A DNA stretch of 47,064 nt from an uncultured beta proteobacterium (GTDB taxonomy: Bacteria > Pseudomonadota > Gammaproteobacteria > Burkholderiales > Burkholderiaceae_C): positions 1-47,064 of the forward strand of contig CAIQBN010000059.1 of assembly GCA_903870065.1 (NCBI GenBank), read 5' to 3'. Position 1 is the first letter of the stretch. Every line of letters starts with the position of its first letter. A program made the translations under genes and the position numbers. Positions 25,403-33,990 of the stretch are shown here, piece after piece. The notes below the pieces were generated by a model that did no database searches, had not been told where the DNA came from, and saw only the letters and a program-made list of their open reading frames with translations.

Positions 25403-28006
25403 ATGGCTACCGTACCTGCACCGTCCAATCTAACGCCACGACTGCAATTTTGCCGGGCGGTGCGTGAGCGTTTTCTTGCCGAGGCAATGCAGGCCATGAC
25501 GGAGATCAGTGCAGCCGTGCATGAGCAGATCACGGCCCTGATGGATGAGCCAAGCAATGCACGCGAGAGTCAAGAGCGCCGCGATATCTGGATGGCCTAC
25601 AAAAAATGCCGTCCCCTGTGGGTGGAAGGAACCGGCAAGGTTTGGCGCGAATGTCTGGATCCACCCAAAGTCAAGAAGGGCGCCTCCCAGGAGGCCGTTG
25701 GACTTCAGCTAGTGGGTACCGAGGTCGTTGAAAACAAGATTCTTGCATCCCGCATGGTGATGTCGGTGATGGATAAAGTGAGCAGTCAACTCGAAGACCT
25801 GCGTCTGCGGATCCAGTTTTTGGAGGGCACGGAGGAACTTGCAGGTAATGACCTGCTGCGCCCCGAAGTATTGGTTTTGCTGATGGTTGAGCAGTGGGCC
25901 AACTCCGGTATGCCAGGCGACTCCTGGGCCATGGTGAACGAAGTAGTTCAAAAGCTGCTGATTGAACGCTTGAAGACCGCCTACGCCAACGCCAATGACG
26001 TGATGATCAAGAAGGGGGTTATGCCCACGATTGAGCTCAAAGACCGGGTCAAAGGTCCGCCGCGGGGCGCCGGCGCATCGGCAGCCCGGCCACGACCGTC
26101 AGCTCCGAACCCAACAGTTCCGCCGCCCGACGGTGCTGCGTCGGCCTCGGCCTATGGTGACTTGGGTCAGGGAGGGGCTGGCGGTTACCAACAAGGTGGT
26201 TATGCGCAAGGTCCACAGCAGTCGTCGGGCGGGCAAGCTGGGCCCGCCGGGCATTCGGGCGCGCAAGGACCGGCGGGGCAGGCACCTGCCTCACCATCGG
26301 GGGGCGGTTTTTTCGGAGGTCGCTTGAGTTGGGGTGCAAAAAACACAAGCCAACCCAGCAGTGAAACCCAAAACGCCGCAGGCGGTTCCCCTGCTGGGGC
26401 ATCTTCGTCTCCGACACCGTTTTGGAAACAGTCCACAGGCATGCATAATGCCGTGAATCAAGGTAACTCCGCGTCGGAAGAAACCCGCATGATGACCGCT
26501 GTCACGCCCATGGCGCGTGCCCGCAGTCGCGCGCAGGGTGTTATCGGGCAGATTCGGCGTTTGTTTGTCAGTCACGTCGGGGGCGATTTTGGCGGCACAG
26601 AGCACCAGAGCCCGCCTTCACCGGCACTGGTTGCGGCAATGGCGCCACCCAGACCCGGTCAGGCCGCGTATGCATCCGGCGGAACCCTCTATGAGGACTA
26701 CAGTCCGGCTGGCGTAGCCCGCGTGGCGGGAGATTTGCGCGAAAAGACGGCAGAACTCAAGAAAAAAGCAGAAACCAAAGGTGAAAAGGCCACCATTGAA
26801 ATCGTGGCCCTGATGTTTCAGGCGATCCTGGCTGAAGAGCGCATTCCGCCAGGCATACGGGTTTGGTTCGCGCGGCTGCAGATGCCGGTGCTACGGATGG
26901 CTCTTGAAGATCCCGATTTCCTGGGGACCACGACGCACCCGGCCCGACTGCTGATCGATCGTATGGGATCCTGCGTCATGGGCTTTGATTCCACTGGAGT
27001 GCAGGGTAACGCCATGGAGATGGAGATCAAGCGGATCGTTCAGGTGATCGAGCAGTATCCCGAGACCGGCAAGAAGGTTTACCAGGTTGTCTACGAAGAG
27101 TTCCAGAAGTTTTTATCCAAATTTCTAACCGAAAAAGGGACAACCCAAAAGGTGGTCGGTGTAGCGCAGCAGGTTGAACAAAAGGAGACGCTCGCAATTC
27201 AATATACGATTGAAATGCGCAACATGCTCAAAGACATGCCTGTGCGCGACGAAATCAGAGAATTTTTGTTCAAGGTGTGGGCCGAGGTTCTGGCAGTGGC
27301 CGCGGTGCGTAAGGGGCCGCAGCATAAGGACACGTTGACGCTCAAGAAGTCGGCAACTGATCTGGTATGGGCTGCCAGTGCAAAACCAAACCGGGCTGAC
27401 CGGGCGCGGGTGATTCAGGATTTGCCAAATTTGTTGCTGCGTTTACGCTCCGGCATGACTCTGTTGGCCATGGCACCTTCCGAGCAGGACGCCCATGTAA
27501 AAACGGTCAGCGATACGCTTGCAGACGCTTTTCTTTCAAAGACACAGGCGATTCCTCAGGCCAAGATCGATGCGATGGCCCAGCGGTTGGGCAATCTTGA
27601 GGACTTTGTGAGCGAAGATGGCATGGGCGATCTGCCGCTTGATTCCGAGAGCATCGAAATGATGCTCGGAATTGATGCGTCCGCCATTGAAGTGGTTGCG
27701 AATGGCGGTTCGAAGCCGACGGCGGCGATGCTGGCTTGGGCGCAGGAGTTGCAGCTCGGATCGTGGTTTACCCTGGACCACAGTAACCAAATTACCCAAG
27801 TCCAGTTTGCATGGCGCAGCGATCGCAAACATTTGAACCTGTTTGCTGCGACTTCTGGGAAAAGTTATCTGATCCAGGGTGGTCGCCTGGCCGCTTATTT
27901 GCAGGCCGGCTTGTTGTTGCCACAAGAGGAAGAAACGTTAACAGTGCGCGCCACTCGTGACGCATTGTCGAAAATCGAGGCCAATCCAGAGCGGTTGATG
28001 AACTAA
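25403..28006 (+). CDS. DUF1631 family protein
   Basis: 867-residue cytoplasmic protein of the DUF1631 family (proteobacterial, unknown biochemical role). The N-terminal part (about 1-220) and C-terminal part (about 440-867; IEIVALMFQAILAEERIPPG, then FARLQMPVLRMALEDPDF are recognisable) are helical. They are joined by a low-complexity linker at about 222-345 rich in Gly, Ala, Pro, Ser and Gln. The C-terminal end (TLDHSNQITQVQFAWRSDRK) looks like the PilZ-like segment seen in this family. It lies 14 bp after secF, so read-through from the sec operon is possible, but no functional link is established. Confidence 0.85.
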   Translation: MATVPAPSNLTPRLQFCRAVRERFLAEAMQAMTEISAAVHEQITALMDEPSNARESQERRDIWMAYKKCRPLWVEGTGKVWRECLDPPKVKKGASQEAVGLQLVGTEVVENKILASRMVMSVMDKVSSQLEDLRLRIQFLEGTEELAGNDLLRPEVLVLLMVEQWANSGMPGDSWAMVNEVVQKLLIERLKTAYANANDVMIKKGVMPTIELKDRVKGPPRGAGASAARPRPSAPNPTVPPPDGAASASAYGDLGQGGAGGYQQGGYAQGPQQSSGGQAGPAGHSGAQGPAGQAPASPSGGGFFGGRLSWGAKNTSQPSSETQNAAGGSPAGASSSPTPFWKQSTGMHNAVNQGNSASEETRMMTAVTPMARARSRAQGVIGQIRRLFVSHVGGDFGGTEHQSPPSPALVAAMAPPRPGQAAYASGGTLYEDYSPAGVARVAGDLREKTAELKKKAETKGEKATIEIVALMFQAILAEERIPPGIRVWFARLQMPVLRMALEDPDFLGTTTHPARLLIDRMGSCVMGFDSTGVQGNAMEMEIKRIVQVIEQYPETGKKVYQVVYEEFQKFLSKFLTEKGTTQKVVGVAQQVEQKETLAIQYTIEMRNMLKDMPVRDEIREFLFKVWAEVLAVAAVRKGPQHKDTLTLKKSATDLVWAASAKPNRADRARVIQDLPNLLLRLRSGMTLLAMAPSEQDAHVKTVSDTLADAFLSKTQAIPQAKIDAMAQRLGNLEDFVSEDGMGDLPLDSESIEMMLGIDASAIEVVANGGSKPTAAMLAWAQELQLGSWFTLDHSNQITQVQFAWRSDRKHLNLFAATSGKSYLIQGGRLAAYLQAGLLLPQEEETLTVRATRDALSKIEANPERLMN

Positions 28007-28010
28007 TAGC

Positions 28011-28038
28011 CACTGCAGCTGCTGCGGCAAGAGCAGTG
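28011..28038. terminator. Possible bidirectional hairpin between convergent genes
   Basis: CACTGC (28011-28016) and GCAGTG (28033-28038) are exact complements in the 33-bp gap between the stops of the DUF1631 gene and smg. There is no T-run on either side, so this is a weak call. Confidence 0.35.
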
Positions 28039-28039
28039 A

Positions 28040-28537
28040 TCAGTGTGCGACGCGTTCGCTTGCGTCGGCGCAGAGTTCATCCAGGATCAGTGCATCGGGC
28101 TCCTGGCCGAAACTCCAATACACCATCAGGATGATGATCTTCAGGTCGTCCAATGCAACAGGCTCTCCCGGAGCCGCCATGGCGCGGTCGATCACGACCT
28201 CCCGCATCGACGCGGGCAACACGCCAGTTGATTCCAAAAAATTGATAAATCCCAGGCAGTGCGGCCCGAGATGGTCCTGTTCGGCAGGTGGATAAATACG
28301 TACACTGGTTGGGCTGGGTTCGCGCAGCCAGGGCTCAGGGGGTGCCGCCTGGGACGGGCCTGAAAAACCGATTGAGTTGCGGGCTGCCGTATTCAGGCCA
28401 TTGAGCCAGTCCAGCGCGTCACCGATTTCATCAGACTCAAATCCAACCGCGCTAAGTTTGCGCTCCAAATGGGCTGGCTCAGGGCAACTGTCACCGGTGT
28501 AGTAGTTTTCGTAAACGAAGACAAGTACTTCAAACAT
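28040..28537 (-). CDS. smg: Smg (DUF494) family protein
   Basis: 165-residue member of the DUF494/Smg family, found next to dprA in many gamma- and betaproteobacteria. The diagnostic N-terminus is MFEVLVFVYENYYTGDSCPE, followed by a helix predicted to pack against LERKLSAVGFESDEIGDALDWL. The molecular role is not established. It lies 98 bp downstream of dprA on the same strand, continuing the LysM-dprA-smg order. Confidence 0.9.
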   Translation of the reverse strand: MFEVLVFVYENYYTGDSCPEPAHLERKLSAVGFESDEIGDALDWLNGLNTAARNSIGFSGPSQAAPPEPWLREPSPTSVRIYPPAEQDHLGPHCLGFINFLESTGVLPASMREVVIDRAMAAPGEPVALDDLKIIILMVYWSFGQEPDALILDELCADASERVAH

Positions 28538-28635
28538 GGCCCCAATATAGCCCAGAAATCAGGGTCCAGGCAGCGGTTTCCGGCTTTCCCCCTTATTTCT
28601 CGTTTTGATGGACCAAGCCTCGTTGACTCAGGTGT

Positions 28636-29784
28636 TCAAATCCGGACCAGACGTTGAAACAGACCGCCTGGCATACGGGCCAATTGACCCAGCAACTCAA
28701 GTTCCATCAATTGGGCTTGCAAGGTGGCGGTGCCTAGCCCGGTGCGTGCCTGCAGGGCATCAAGCCCCATGGGGCCAAATCCCATGGCTTCGAGCAAGTC
28801 GTTGCCATCCCCACTGTCTGGCAGCCCTTCTGGCTGCGCCCCGCTTGGATCAGGTGGCGGCCCCACCGCTGCACCGAGTTCTTCAAGAATGTCCTGGGCA
28901 CTTTCGACCAATTTGGCGCCCTGCTTAATCAAAGCGTGGCAACCCTTGGCCTGCGTGGAATGGATTGAACCAGGAATGGCAAAAACGTCCTTTCCCTGCT
29001 CGGAAGCTTGACGCGCCGTAATGAGCGACCCTGATTGCAGGGCCGCCTCGACCACCAAGGTGGCACAGCCCAAGCCGGCGATAATCCGATTGCGCTTAGG
29101 GAAGTTAGCAGACATTGGCGGCGTCCCCAGCGGATACTCGCTCAGCAACACACCGCGCTGGGCAATGCGATGGGACAAGTCCCGGTGCTGACGGGGATAA
29201 ACGCGGTCCAGGCCGGTGCCGACCACGGCAATGGTGGCCAACTGTCCATCAGGCGCTCCCTCCAGCGCCCCTTCATGCGCAGCAGCATCAACCCCAAGTG
29301 CCAACCCAGACACAATTGTCACGCCCACTCGCGCCAGGGCTTGCGCGAACTGGCGTGCATTGATCGCACCCTGTGGCGTGGGGTTTCTACTGCCGACCAC
29401 TGCAATAGCCCGCGGAGTTACCCGATTGAGTGCGTCCCCGGACCAGAACTGTGCTGGCCCCAAGCCATACAGCAACATCGGCGGGTCTTCCATGTTGAGC
29501 AGAGTTTGGGGATAGCCAGGGTCACCGAGTGTCAAAACGCGGTGCTGTTGCGGATTTGACTGAAGCCACTGCCAGGTCGTTTCAAGCAAGGACGCCAGTG
29601 GCTCGGGCTCTTGTTGCAGTGCCGATCGGACCTTGCTGCCAACTACTTGTTCGATTGCCAGGGCTGATGCGTCAAAAACCCGCTGTGGCTCCCCGAAGGC
29701 CGTCAAAAGCTGCCTAGCTGTGGTATTGCCCACGCCAGGCGTCAGTTCCAGTCGAAGCCAGGCTGCGAGCTCATCGCGGTCCAT
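28636..29784 (-). CDS. dprA: DNA-processing protein DprA
   Basis: 382-residue DprA/Smf, the loader of RecA onto incoming single-stranded DNA during natural transformation. It has a SAM-like N-terminal part (LRLELTPGVGNTTARQLL), then a Rossmann-type core with AIAVVGSRNPTPQGAINARQ (127-146), VSGLALGVDAAAHEGAL, SEYPLGTPPMSANFPKRNRI and VVEAALQSGSLITARQA. The C-terminal winged helix (about 320-382) ends the protein. I prefer ATG 29784, matching the usual M-D-R-x-E-L-A-A-W-L start; an in-frame GTG at 29805 is the alternative. It is 35-55 bp downstream of the LysM gene. No other competence gene is in the window. Confidence 0.93.
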   Translation of the reverse strand: MDRDELAAWLRLELTPGVGNTTARQLLTAFGEPQRVFDASALAIEQVVGSKVRSALQQEPEPLASLLETTWQWLQSNPQQHRVLTLGDPGYPQTLLNMEDPPMLLYGLGPAQFWSGDALNRVTPRAIAVVGSRNPTPQGAINARQFAQALARVGVTIVSGLALGVDAAAHEGALEGAPDGQLATIAVVGTGLDRVYPRQHRDLSHRIAQRGVLLSEYPLGTPPMSANFPKRNRIIAGLGCATLVVEAALQSGSLITARQASEQGKDVFAIPGSIHSTQAKGCHALIKQGAKLVESAQDILEELGAAVGPPPDPSGAQPEGLPDSGDGNDLLEAMGFGPMGLDALQARTGLGTATLQAQLMELELLGQLARMPGGLFQRLVRI

Positions 29785-29840
29785 GGACCAGTCAGCCTTT
29801 GACACAAGTATTCTTTAGATCAGGCGCACAGTCACCCAGG

Positions 29841-31058
29841 CTACTGGCGCGGAGCCGTCAGCCGATCGCCCACCCGAACGCCGTCGGTGATTTCCAAAAT
29901 AAGTGCGTACGAGACACGCTCAAATGTACGAAAAACCATCAGCAAGCCGTTGCGCTCATCTGGCAACTTCAACAAGGGCCGACTGTCATCTGTCTTGTCG
30001 ACCACTCGGGCGCCATCTTTCAAAATGGCAAGCACAATGCCGGGCTCCATGCCATCGGCGGTGCCCCGGTTGATGGTGACAACCTGGTTCTGCGCCGCGT
30101 TGACCACCGCGCTGCCATAAACCGATACGATGCGCCCATCCACCCTGCCGTCCGGGGCGCGCGGCGTGTAGGTCTGCATTTGGCGTGGCGGCTCCGGCAG
30201 CAAGCGGTCACCGACCCGGATCTCTTCCTTGGCGCTGGTGATGTCAATGGACGCCGGGACGATGGCGATGCTTTGGCTTCCGTCACGGTTTTCCACCTCG
30301 GAGGTGCCTTCGCCGCGAACCATGATTGCCTTGCCAATGTATTGCGCCTCGTATCCCAATACATCACCGGTGATCGGGTCCTTCAGCGGTGTGGCATTGC
30401 GGAAAACCCGGAATTGCTGCTCGCGGGGTTGGTCATCCAGCATCGGTGCGCCGTCAGGGCCGCGCGCGTAGGCGCGGTCACCACGGGTTATCAAGACCCG
30501 ACTTTCCAGGGCGGACACGATCCGCGGCGCGGCACGCAGGCCCGCCTCGTCAACGATCACAGGTTCAGCTAAAAAGGCTTCAATCACATTGGAGCGCAAA
30601 GTCGGAAGCGCCGAATCGGGCAGCATCTCGTAGCGTGTACGCGGCGATACCCGCACGGTCGCGGGTTCGCCCTGTGCGCCCAACAGACGCAAATTGGCCA
30701 TGCCATTGCCGCGCTCCAACACCAAAATCTGACCTGGGTAAATTCGGTGGGGATTCTTGATGTCATCCAGATTCATGCCCCACAACTCGGGCCAGCGCCA
30801 AGCGTGTTTTAGAAACAAGCCGGAAATTGCCCACAGCGTGTCACCTGTTTTGACGGTATACCGATCAGGCGCGTTAGCCGCCAGCTCGCTAAGTGGCACG
30901 CCCTTTTTAGCGACTGCGTCGGCGGTCTGTTTTTGCGCTGAAGATACGGGAAGGTTTTGCGCCCATGCTGGCGTGGCCAGGAACGCACCCGCAATGGCGG
31001 TCAATGCTGCGAGTTTGGTGACTGCCACGGAGGATTGGGCCATCAGGTGTGTCGTCAT
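29841..31058 (-). CDS. LysM domain-containing exported protein
   Basis: About 405 residues. A signal peptide covers 1-33 (hydrophobic TKLAALTAIAGAFLATPAWA, likely cut after AWA). A single LysM peptidoglycan-binding domain follows at about 66-115 (YTVKTGDTLWAISGLF, then IKNPHRIYPGQILVL). The rest is a beta-rich region with a PGIVLAILKDG segment. Proteins of this layout regularly precede dprA in betaproteobacteria. It is probably periplasmic and cell-wall bound, with no enzymatic domain seen. The ATG codons at 31058 and 31043 are both possible starts; the frame is open to 31130. Confidence 0.85.
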   Translation of the reverse strand: MTTHLMAQSSVAVTKLAALTAIAGAFLATPAWAQNLPVSSAQKQTADAVAKKGVPLSELAANAPDRYTVKTGDTLWAISGLFLKHAWRWPELWGMNLDDIKNPHRIYPGQILVLERGNGMANLRLLGAQGEPATVRVSPRTRYEMLPDSALPTLRSNVIEAFLAEPVIVDEAGLRAAPRIVSALESRVLITRGDRAYARGPDGAPMLDDQPREQQFRVFRNATPLKDPITGDVLGYEAQYIGKAIMVRGEGTSEVENRDGSQSIAIVPASIDITSAKEEIRVGDRLLPEPPRQMQTYTPRAPDGRVDGRIVSVYGSAVVNAAQNQVVTINRGTADGMEPGIVLAILKDGARVVDKTDDSRPLLKLPDERNGLLMVFRTFERVSYALILEITDGVRVGDRLTAPRQ

Positions 31059-31229
31059 ATCGTGGTGCTGCCCCAGGAAGAAACTTGATAAGTTACGCGC
31101 GATTTTGCGCTCAAGCCCTTGATTCAGCAACGTTTTTAGCCGTCTGCCGGTGCGCTGTTACGTAAAAGTGGCGAAAATAGCCACATTTTCGAACACCTGC
31201 GGGTTGACTGCGCCCCTAATCGATCAACT
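31059..31229. other. Divergent intergenic region between the LysM gene and def
   Basis: About 170 bp that must hold both promoters. CGAAAA-tagccaca-TTTTCG (31173-31192) is a 6-bp inverted repeat overlapped by GTGGC-gaaaata-GCCAC (31168-31184). I cannot assign these to a known regulator and see no clear -35/-10 pair. Confidence 0.4.
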
Positions 31230-31739
31230 ATGGCTTTACTCCCTATTCTGTGTTACCCCGACCCCAAACTGCACCGTGTTGCCAAAGTGGTCGTCTCAAT
31301 CGACGCGCGAATCCAGACGCTTGTCGCCAATATGCTGGAGACCATGTACGATGCCAAGGGCATTGGTCTGGCGGCGACGCAAGTTGACGTCCATGAGCGT
31401 CTGATCGTCATTGACGTGTCGGAAGAGCGGGACACGCCGCTGGTCTTGATCAACCCTGAACTGGTGTGGACCAGCCCGGAGACCCACCTCAACGAGGAGG
31501 GTTGCCTGTCGGTTCCCGGAATTTATGATGGCGTCGAAAGGCATGACGCGGTGCATGTGCGCGCGCTCGATGAACAGGGTAAAGCACGCACCATTGAGGC
31601 AACGCAATTGTTGGCGGTGTGTGTTCAGCATGAGATGGACCACTTGATGGGCAAGGTGTTCGTGGAGTATCTCTCTCCCCTGAAACGCAACCGGATCAAG
31701 AAGAAAATGATCAAGGCCCAGCGCGAGGACGCGAAGTGA
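31230..31739 (+). CDS. def: Peptide deformylase
   Basis: 169-residue metalloenzyme that removes the N-formyl group from new polypeptides. All three motifs are intact: GIGLAATQ (44-51), EGCLSVPG (90-97, metal ligand C92) and QHEMDHL (133-139, metal ligands H134 and H138, catalytic E135). The length matches type I deformylases. It is the first gene of a tight def-fmt-azlC-azlD run; fmt starts 25 bp after its stop. Confidence 0.97.
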   Translation: MALLPILCYPDPKLHRVAKVVVSIDARIQTLVANMLETMYDAKGIGLAATQVDVHERLIVIDVSEERDTPLVLINPELVWTSPETHLNEEGCLSVPGIYDGVERHDAVHVRALDEQGKARTIEATQLLAVCVQHEMDHLMGKVFVEYLSPLKRNRIKKKMIKAQREDAK

Positions 31740-31764
31740 GCGCGCATTTGTCGACGGCAAATTT

Positions 31765-32844
31765 ATGAGAATCATTTTTGCCGGCACGCCGGAATTTGCC
31801 CGCGTCGCACTGGAGCGCCTGCACGCCAGTGGCCATACCATTGCGCTGGTCTTGACCCAGCCAGACCGGCCGGCCGGGCGCGGCTTGAAGCTGCAGGCTT
31901 CGGCGGTGAAGCAGTTTGCGCTGGACAACGGACTCGCGCTTGCCCAACCTCGCAGCTTGCGACCCGATGGCAAATACCCGCAAGACGCTGCCGCCGCTCG
32001 TCAGGCCATTGCCGATGCGCAGGCCGACGTCATGGTGGTTGCAGCCTATGGCCTGATCCTGCCGCAGTGGGTACTCGATGCAATGGCTGCTTCGCAGCAA
32101 ATGCCTGCGAGGTTGGGCTGCCTGAATATCCATGGTTCATTGTTGCCGCGTTGGCGCGGTGCTGCCCCAATCCATCGGGCCATTGAGGCAGGTGACACCG
32201 AGACAGGCGTCACGATCATGCAAATGGATGCAGGACTCGACACGGGGGACATGCTGTTGATGCACAGTTTACCGATAGAGCCCTATGACACCACCGCCAC
32301 GTTACACGACCGAATGGCCGATCTGGGCGGCAAACTGATTGTGTTGGCGCTGGACCAGGCTGCGGCAGGGCGGCTCAAGCCGATCCATCAGCCAGTGGAG
32401 GGCGTGACCTACGCCCACAAGCTTGAGAAGCACGAGGCATCCATCAACTGGCATCAATCGGCCAGTCAGATCGTTCAACGGGTGCGGGCATTTAATCCAT
32501 TTCCCGGCGCCACCACCAAGATGGGGTCCGAGGTCATCAAAGTGTGGTTGGCCAGTGTTGCTCCAACCGGTTTGTTAGACCGTTTTCAAAATAGCGAGCA
32601 TCGTTGGCATCCTGGTGAAATGCTGGCCTTGGCCCCCGAAGGTATAGCGGTGGCAGCTATCAATTCCATAGTAATTTTGACCGAGTTACAGCGGCCCGGC
32701 GGAAAGCGGATGGCAGCGGCAGATTTTTTACGCGGCTTTGCGCTGCTGCCCGGCATGCGTTTTGACGCAGCAGACGCGGCAGACGCGGCAGACCCTGATC
32801 ATGCAGATTCGCTGGCCCTGGCGCGTGGGCGGGCTGCGAAGTGA
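31765..32844 (+). CDS. fmt: Methionyl-tRNA formyltransferase
   Basis: 359-residue enzyme that formylates initiator Met-tRNA using 10-formyltetrahydrofolate. The catalytic region is intact: N121 and H123 in [18 protein letters not shown], and [13 protein letters not shown]. It is longer than the E. coli enzyme (315 aa) in two places. Residues 288-303 ([12 protein letters not shown] region) are encoded by a copy of the dispersed repeat lying in frame on the opposite strand. The C-terminus has an AADAADAAD tail from a 9-bp tandem repeat. Both sit outside the catalytic domain and leave the frame open, so the gene is probably functional. The stop overlaps the azlC start (GTGA). Confidence 0.95.
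   Translation: MRIIFAGTPEFARVALERLHASGHTIALVLTQPDRPAGRGLKLQASAVKQFALDNGLALAQPRSLRPDGKYPQDAAAARQAIADAQADVMVVAAYGLILPQWVLDAMAASQQMPARLGCLNIHGSLLPRWRGAAPIHRAIEAGDTETGVTIMQMDAGLDTGDMLLMHSLPIEPYDTTATLHDRMADLGGKLIVLALDQAAAGRLKPIHQPVEGVTYAHKLEKHEASINWHQSASQIVQRVRAFNPFPGATTKMGSEVIKVWLASVAPTGLLDRFQNSEHRWHPGEMLALAPEGIAVAAINSIVILTELQRPGGKRMAAADFLRGFALLPGMRFDAADAADAADPDHADSLALARGRAAK
32627..32672 (-). repeat. Dispersed ~46-bp repeat, copy R4, inside fmt
   Basis: Read on the minus strand it starts ACTATGGAATTGATAGCTG and continues through CTTCGGGGGCCAAGG, aligning along its length to R1 with one gap. It lies in the C-terminal domain coding region of fmt, preserving the frame. Confidence 0.65.
32767..32795 (+). 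repeat. Short tandem repeat at the 3' end of fmt
   Basis: Three consecutive near-identical 9-bp units (GCAGACGCG) encode Ala-Asp-Ala repeats in the Fmt tail. Unit number could vary by slippage without breaking the frame. Confidence 0.7.
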
Positions 32845-33584
32845 TCTTTTCGCGTACCCAACTGCGGCACCCTGAATTTCGTCAGGGTGCGCTGGACATG
32901 TCAGGGGTTGCACCCGGCATTGCCGCGTGGGGGCTAATGACCGGCGTGGCGATGGTGAAATCGGGCATGAGTACAGTGGAGGCACTGTTCATGGCGGCAA
33001 TCGTGTTCGCGGGCAGTGCCCAGCTGGCGTCCATACCGCTCATTTTGGCAGGTGCTCCGATGTGGGTCGTCTTGGCCACGGCGTTGTGCGTCAACCTGCG
33101 GTTTGTCGTGTTCAGCGTCCATATGCGGCCCTACGTCATGCATTTGCGCTTGTGGGAGCGTTTGGTGGCGGGTTACCTGACCGGGGATCTGACGTACGTG
33201 CTGTTCGTCAAGCGGTTTGCGCGACCGGCCACGGACCAAGCTGCACGCCAGGGTCAAATGGCGTATTTGGTGGCCAATGGTGGGGTCAACTGGGTGGCGT
33301 GGACGGTGTGCAGCTTGGTTGGCGTGGTGTTGGCCAACGCCATACCCACCCAATGGGGACTTGGATTTGCCGGAATTTTGGCCCTGACCGGCATGTTGTG
33401 CTCATTGGCATCGAGTCGCCTGCGATGGGTATCGGCTGTGGTGGCCGGAGTCGCCGCCGTTGCCGCATTTGCGTTGCCGCTGAAGCTCAACATCCTGACG
33501 GCGATCGCGGCTTCCGTGGTGGTGTGCTTGGTGCTGGAACGGGTGGTGCTTCGCCCTGCGCCACCTTCTGGGGGGTCGCATTGA
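32841..33584 (+). CDS. azlC: AzlC family branched-chain amino-acid exporter subunit
   Basis: 247-residue inner-membrane protein with several hydrophobic helices and the AzlC signature ([19 protein letters not shown], then [13 protein letters not shown] and [15 protein letters not shown]). With the small AzlD partner it forms an exporter of branched-chain or related hydrophobic amino acids (established for the family; the exact substrate is inferred). It starts with GTG overlapping the fmt stop (GTGA), so translation is coupled to fmt. Its own stop overlaps the azlD start (TTGA). Confidence 0.9.
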   Translation: MIFSRTQLRHPEFRQGALDMSGVAPGIAAWGLMTGVAMVKSGMSTVEALFMAAIVFAGSAQLASIPLILAGAPMWVVLATALCVNLRFVVFSVHMRPYVMHLRLWERLVAGYLTGDLTYVLFVKRFARPATDQAARQGQMAYLVANGGVNWVAWTVCSLVGVVLANAIPTQWGLGFAGILALTGMLCSLASSRLRWVSAVVAGVAAVAAFALPLKLNILTAIAASVVVCLVLERVVLRPAPPSGGSH

Positions 33585-33949
33585 ACCTGGACAGCTTCTT
33601 TGTGGGTGAGACCGATGCCTGGACTTTGTTCACCATCGCCGCGTTGGCTTGCGTCAGCGTACTGTCGCGTTCCTTGTTTTTCATTTCAAAAAGTGCATGG
33701 GTACTTCCGCACTGGGCGCAACGTGGCCTGCAATATGCACCGATCGCTGCCTTGTCGGCGGTCATCGTTCCCGAGATCGTAATGTCACAGGGCGCGATGA
33801 TTCAGACCTTGCAGGACGCCCGGATCTATGCGGCAATGGCTGGCGTGGCTTATTTCTTCTGGCGCAAGGGAGCCGGACAGGTGGTGCTGGGAACCATCGT
33901 GGTGGGCATGGCGATTTACTTGCCTTTGCACATAGGCTTGGGCTGGTAA
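33581..33949 (+). CDS. azlD: AzlD family transporter subunit
   Basis: 122-residue membrane protein that partners AzlC. The frame begins at TTG 33581, overlapping the azlC stop by four bases (TTGA), and reads [20 protein letters not shown], then several hydrophobic segments (LQYAPIAALSAVIVPEIVMS and VVLGTIVVGMAIYLPLHIGL). The conserved APIAALSAVIVPEI element fits AzlD. A longer reading of this frame back to 32927 is in the wrong register for azlC and is not real. The rare TTG start suggests low, coupled expression. It is the last gene of the def-fmt-azlCD run, 41 bp before pgk. Confidence 0.88.
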   Translation: MNLDSFFVGETDAWTLFTIAALACVSVLSRSLFFISKSAWVLPHWAQRGLQYAPIAALSAVIVPEIVMSQGAMIQTLQDARIYAAMAGVAYFFWRKGAGQVVLGTIVVGMAIYLPLHIGLGW

Positions 33950-33955
33950 GCGCTT

Positions 33956-33961
33956 TTACAA
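33956..33961 (+). promoter_or_regulatory. Possible -10 element for pgk
   Basis: TACAAT in TTTTACAATC, about 30 bp before the pgk ATG in the 41-bp azlD-pgk gap. No clear -35 at the right distance. The same string occurs before yajC. Confidence 0.3.
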
Positions 33962-33990
33962 TCATTAACCAACATCCTTGAGGTCCCACC

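Noticed and set aside
31765..32844. fmt as a pseudogene because of the embedded repeat
   Set aside because: The frame is open throughout, catalytic residues are intact, and the conserved [12 protein letters not shown] motif continues after the segment, so the gene is probably functional.
32927..33949. 340-codon plus-strand frame as a single gene
   Set aside because: Only its last 122 codons (from TTG 33581) are azlD. The earlier part is azlC read in the wrong register.
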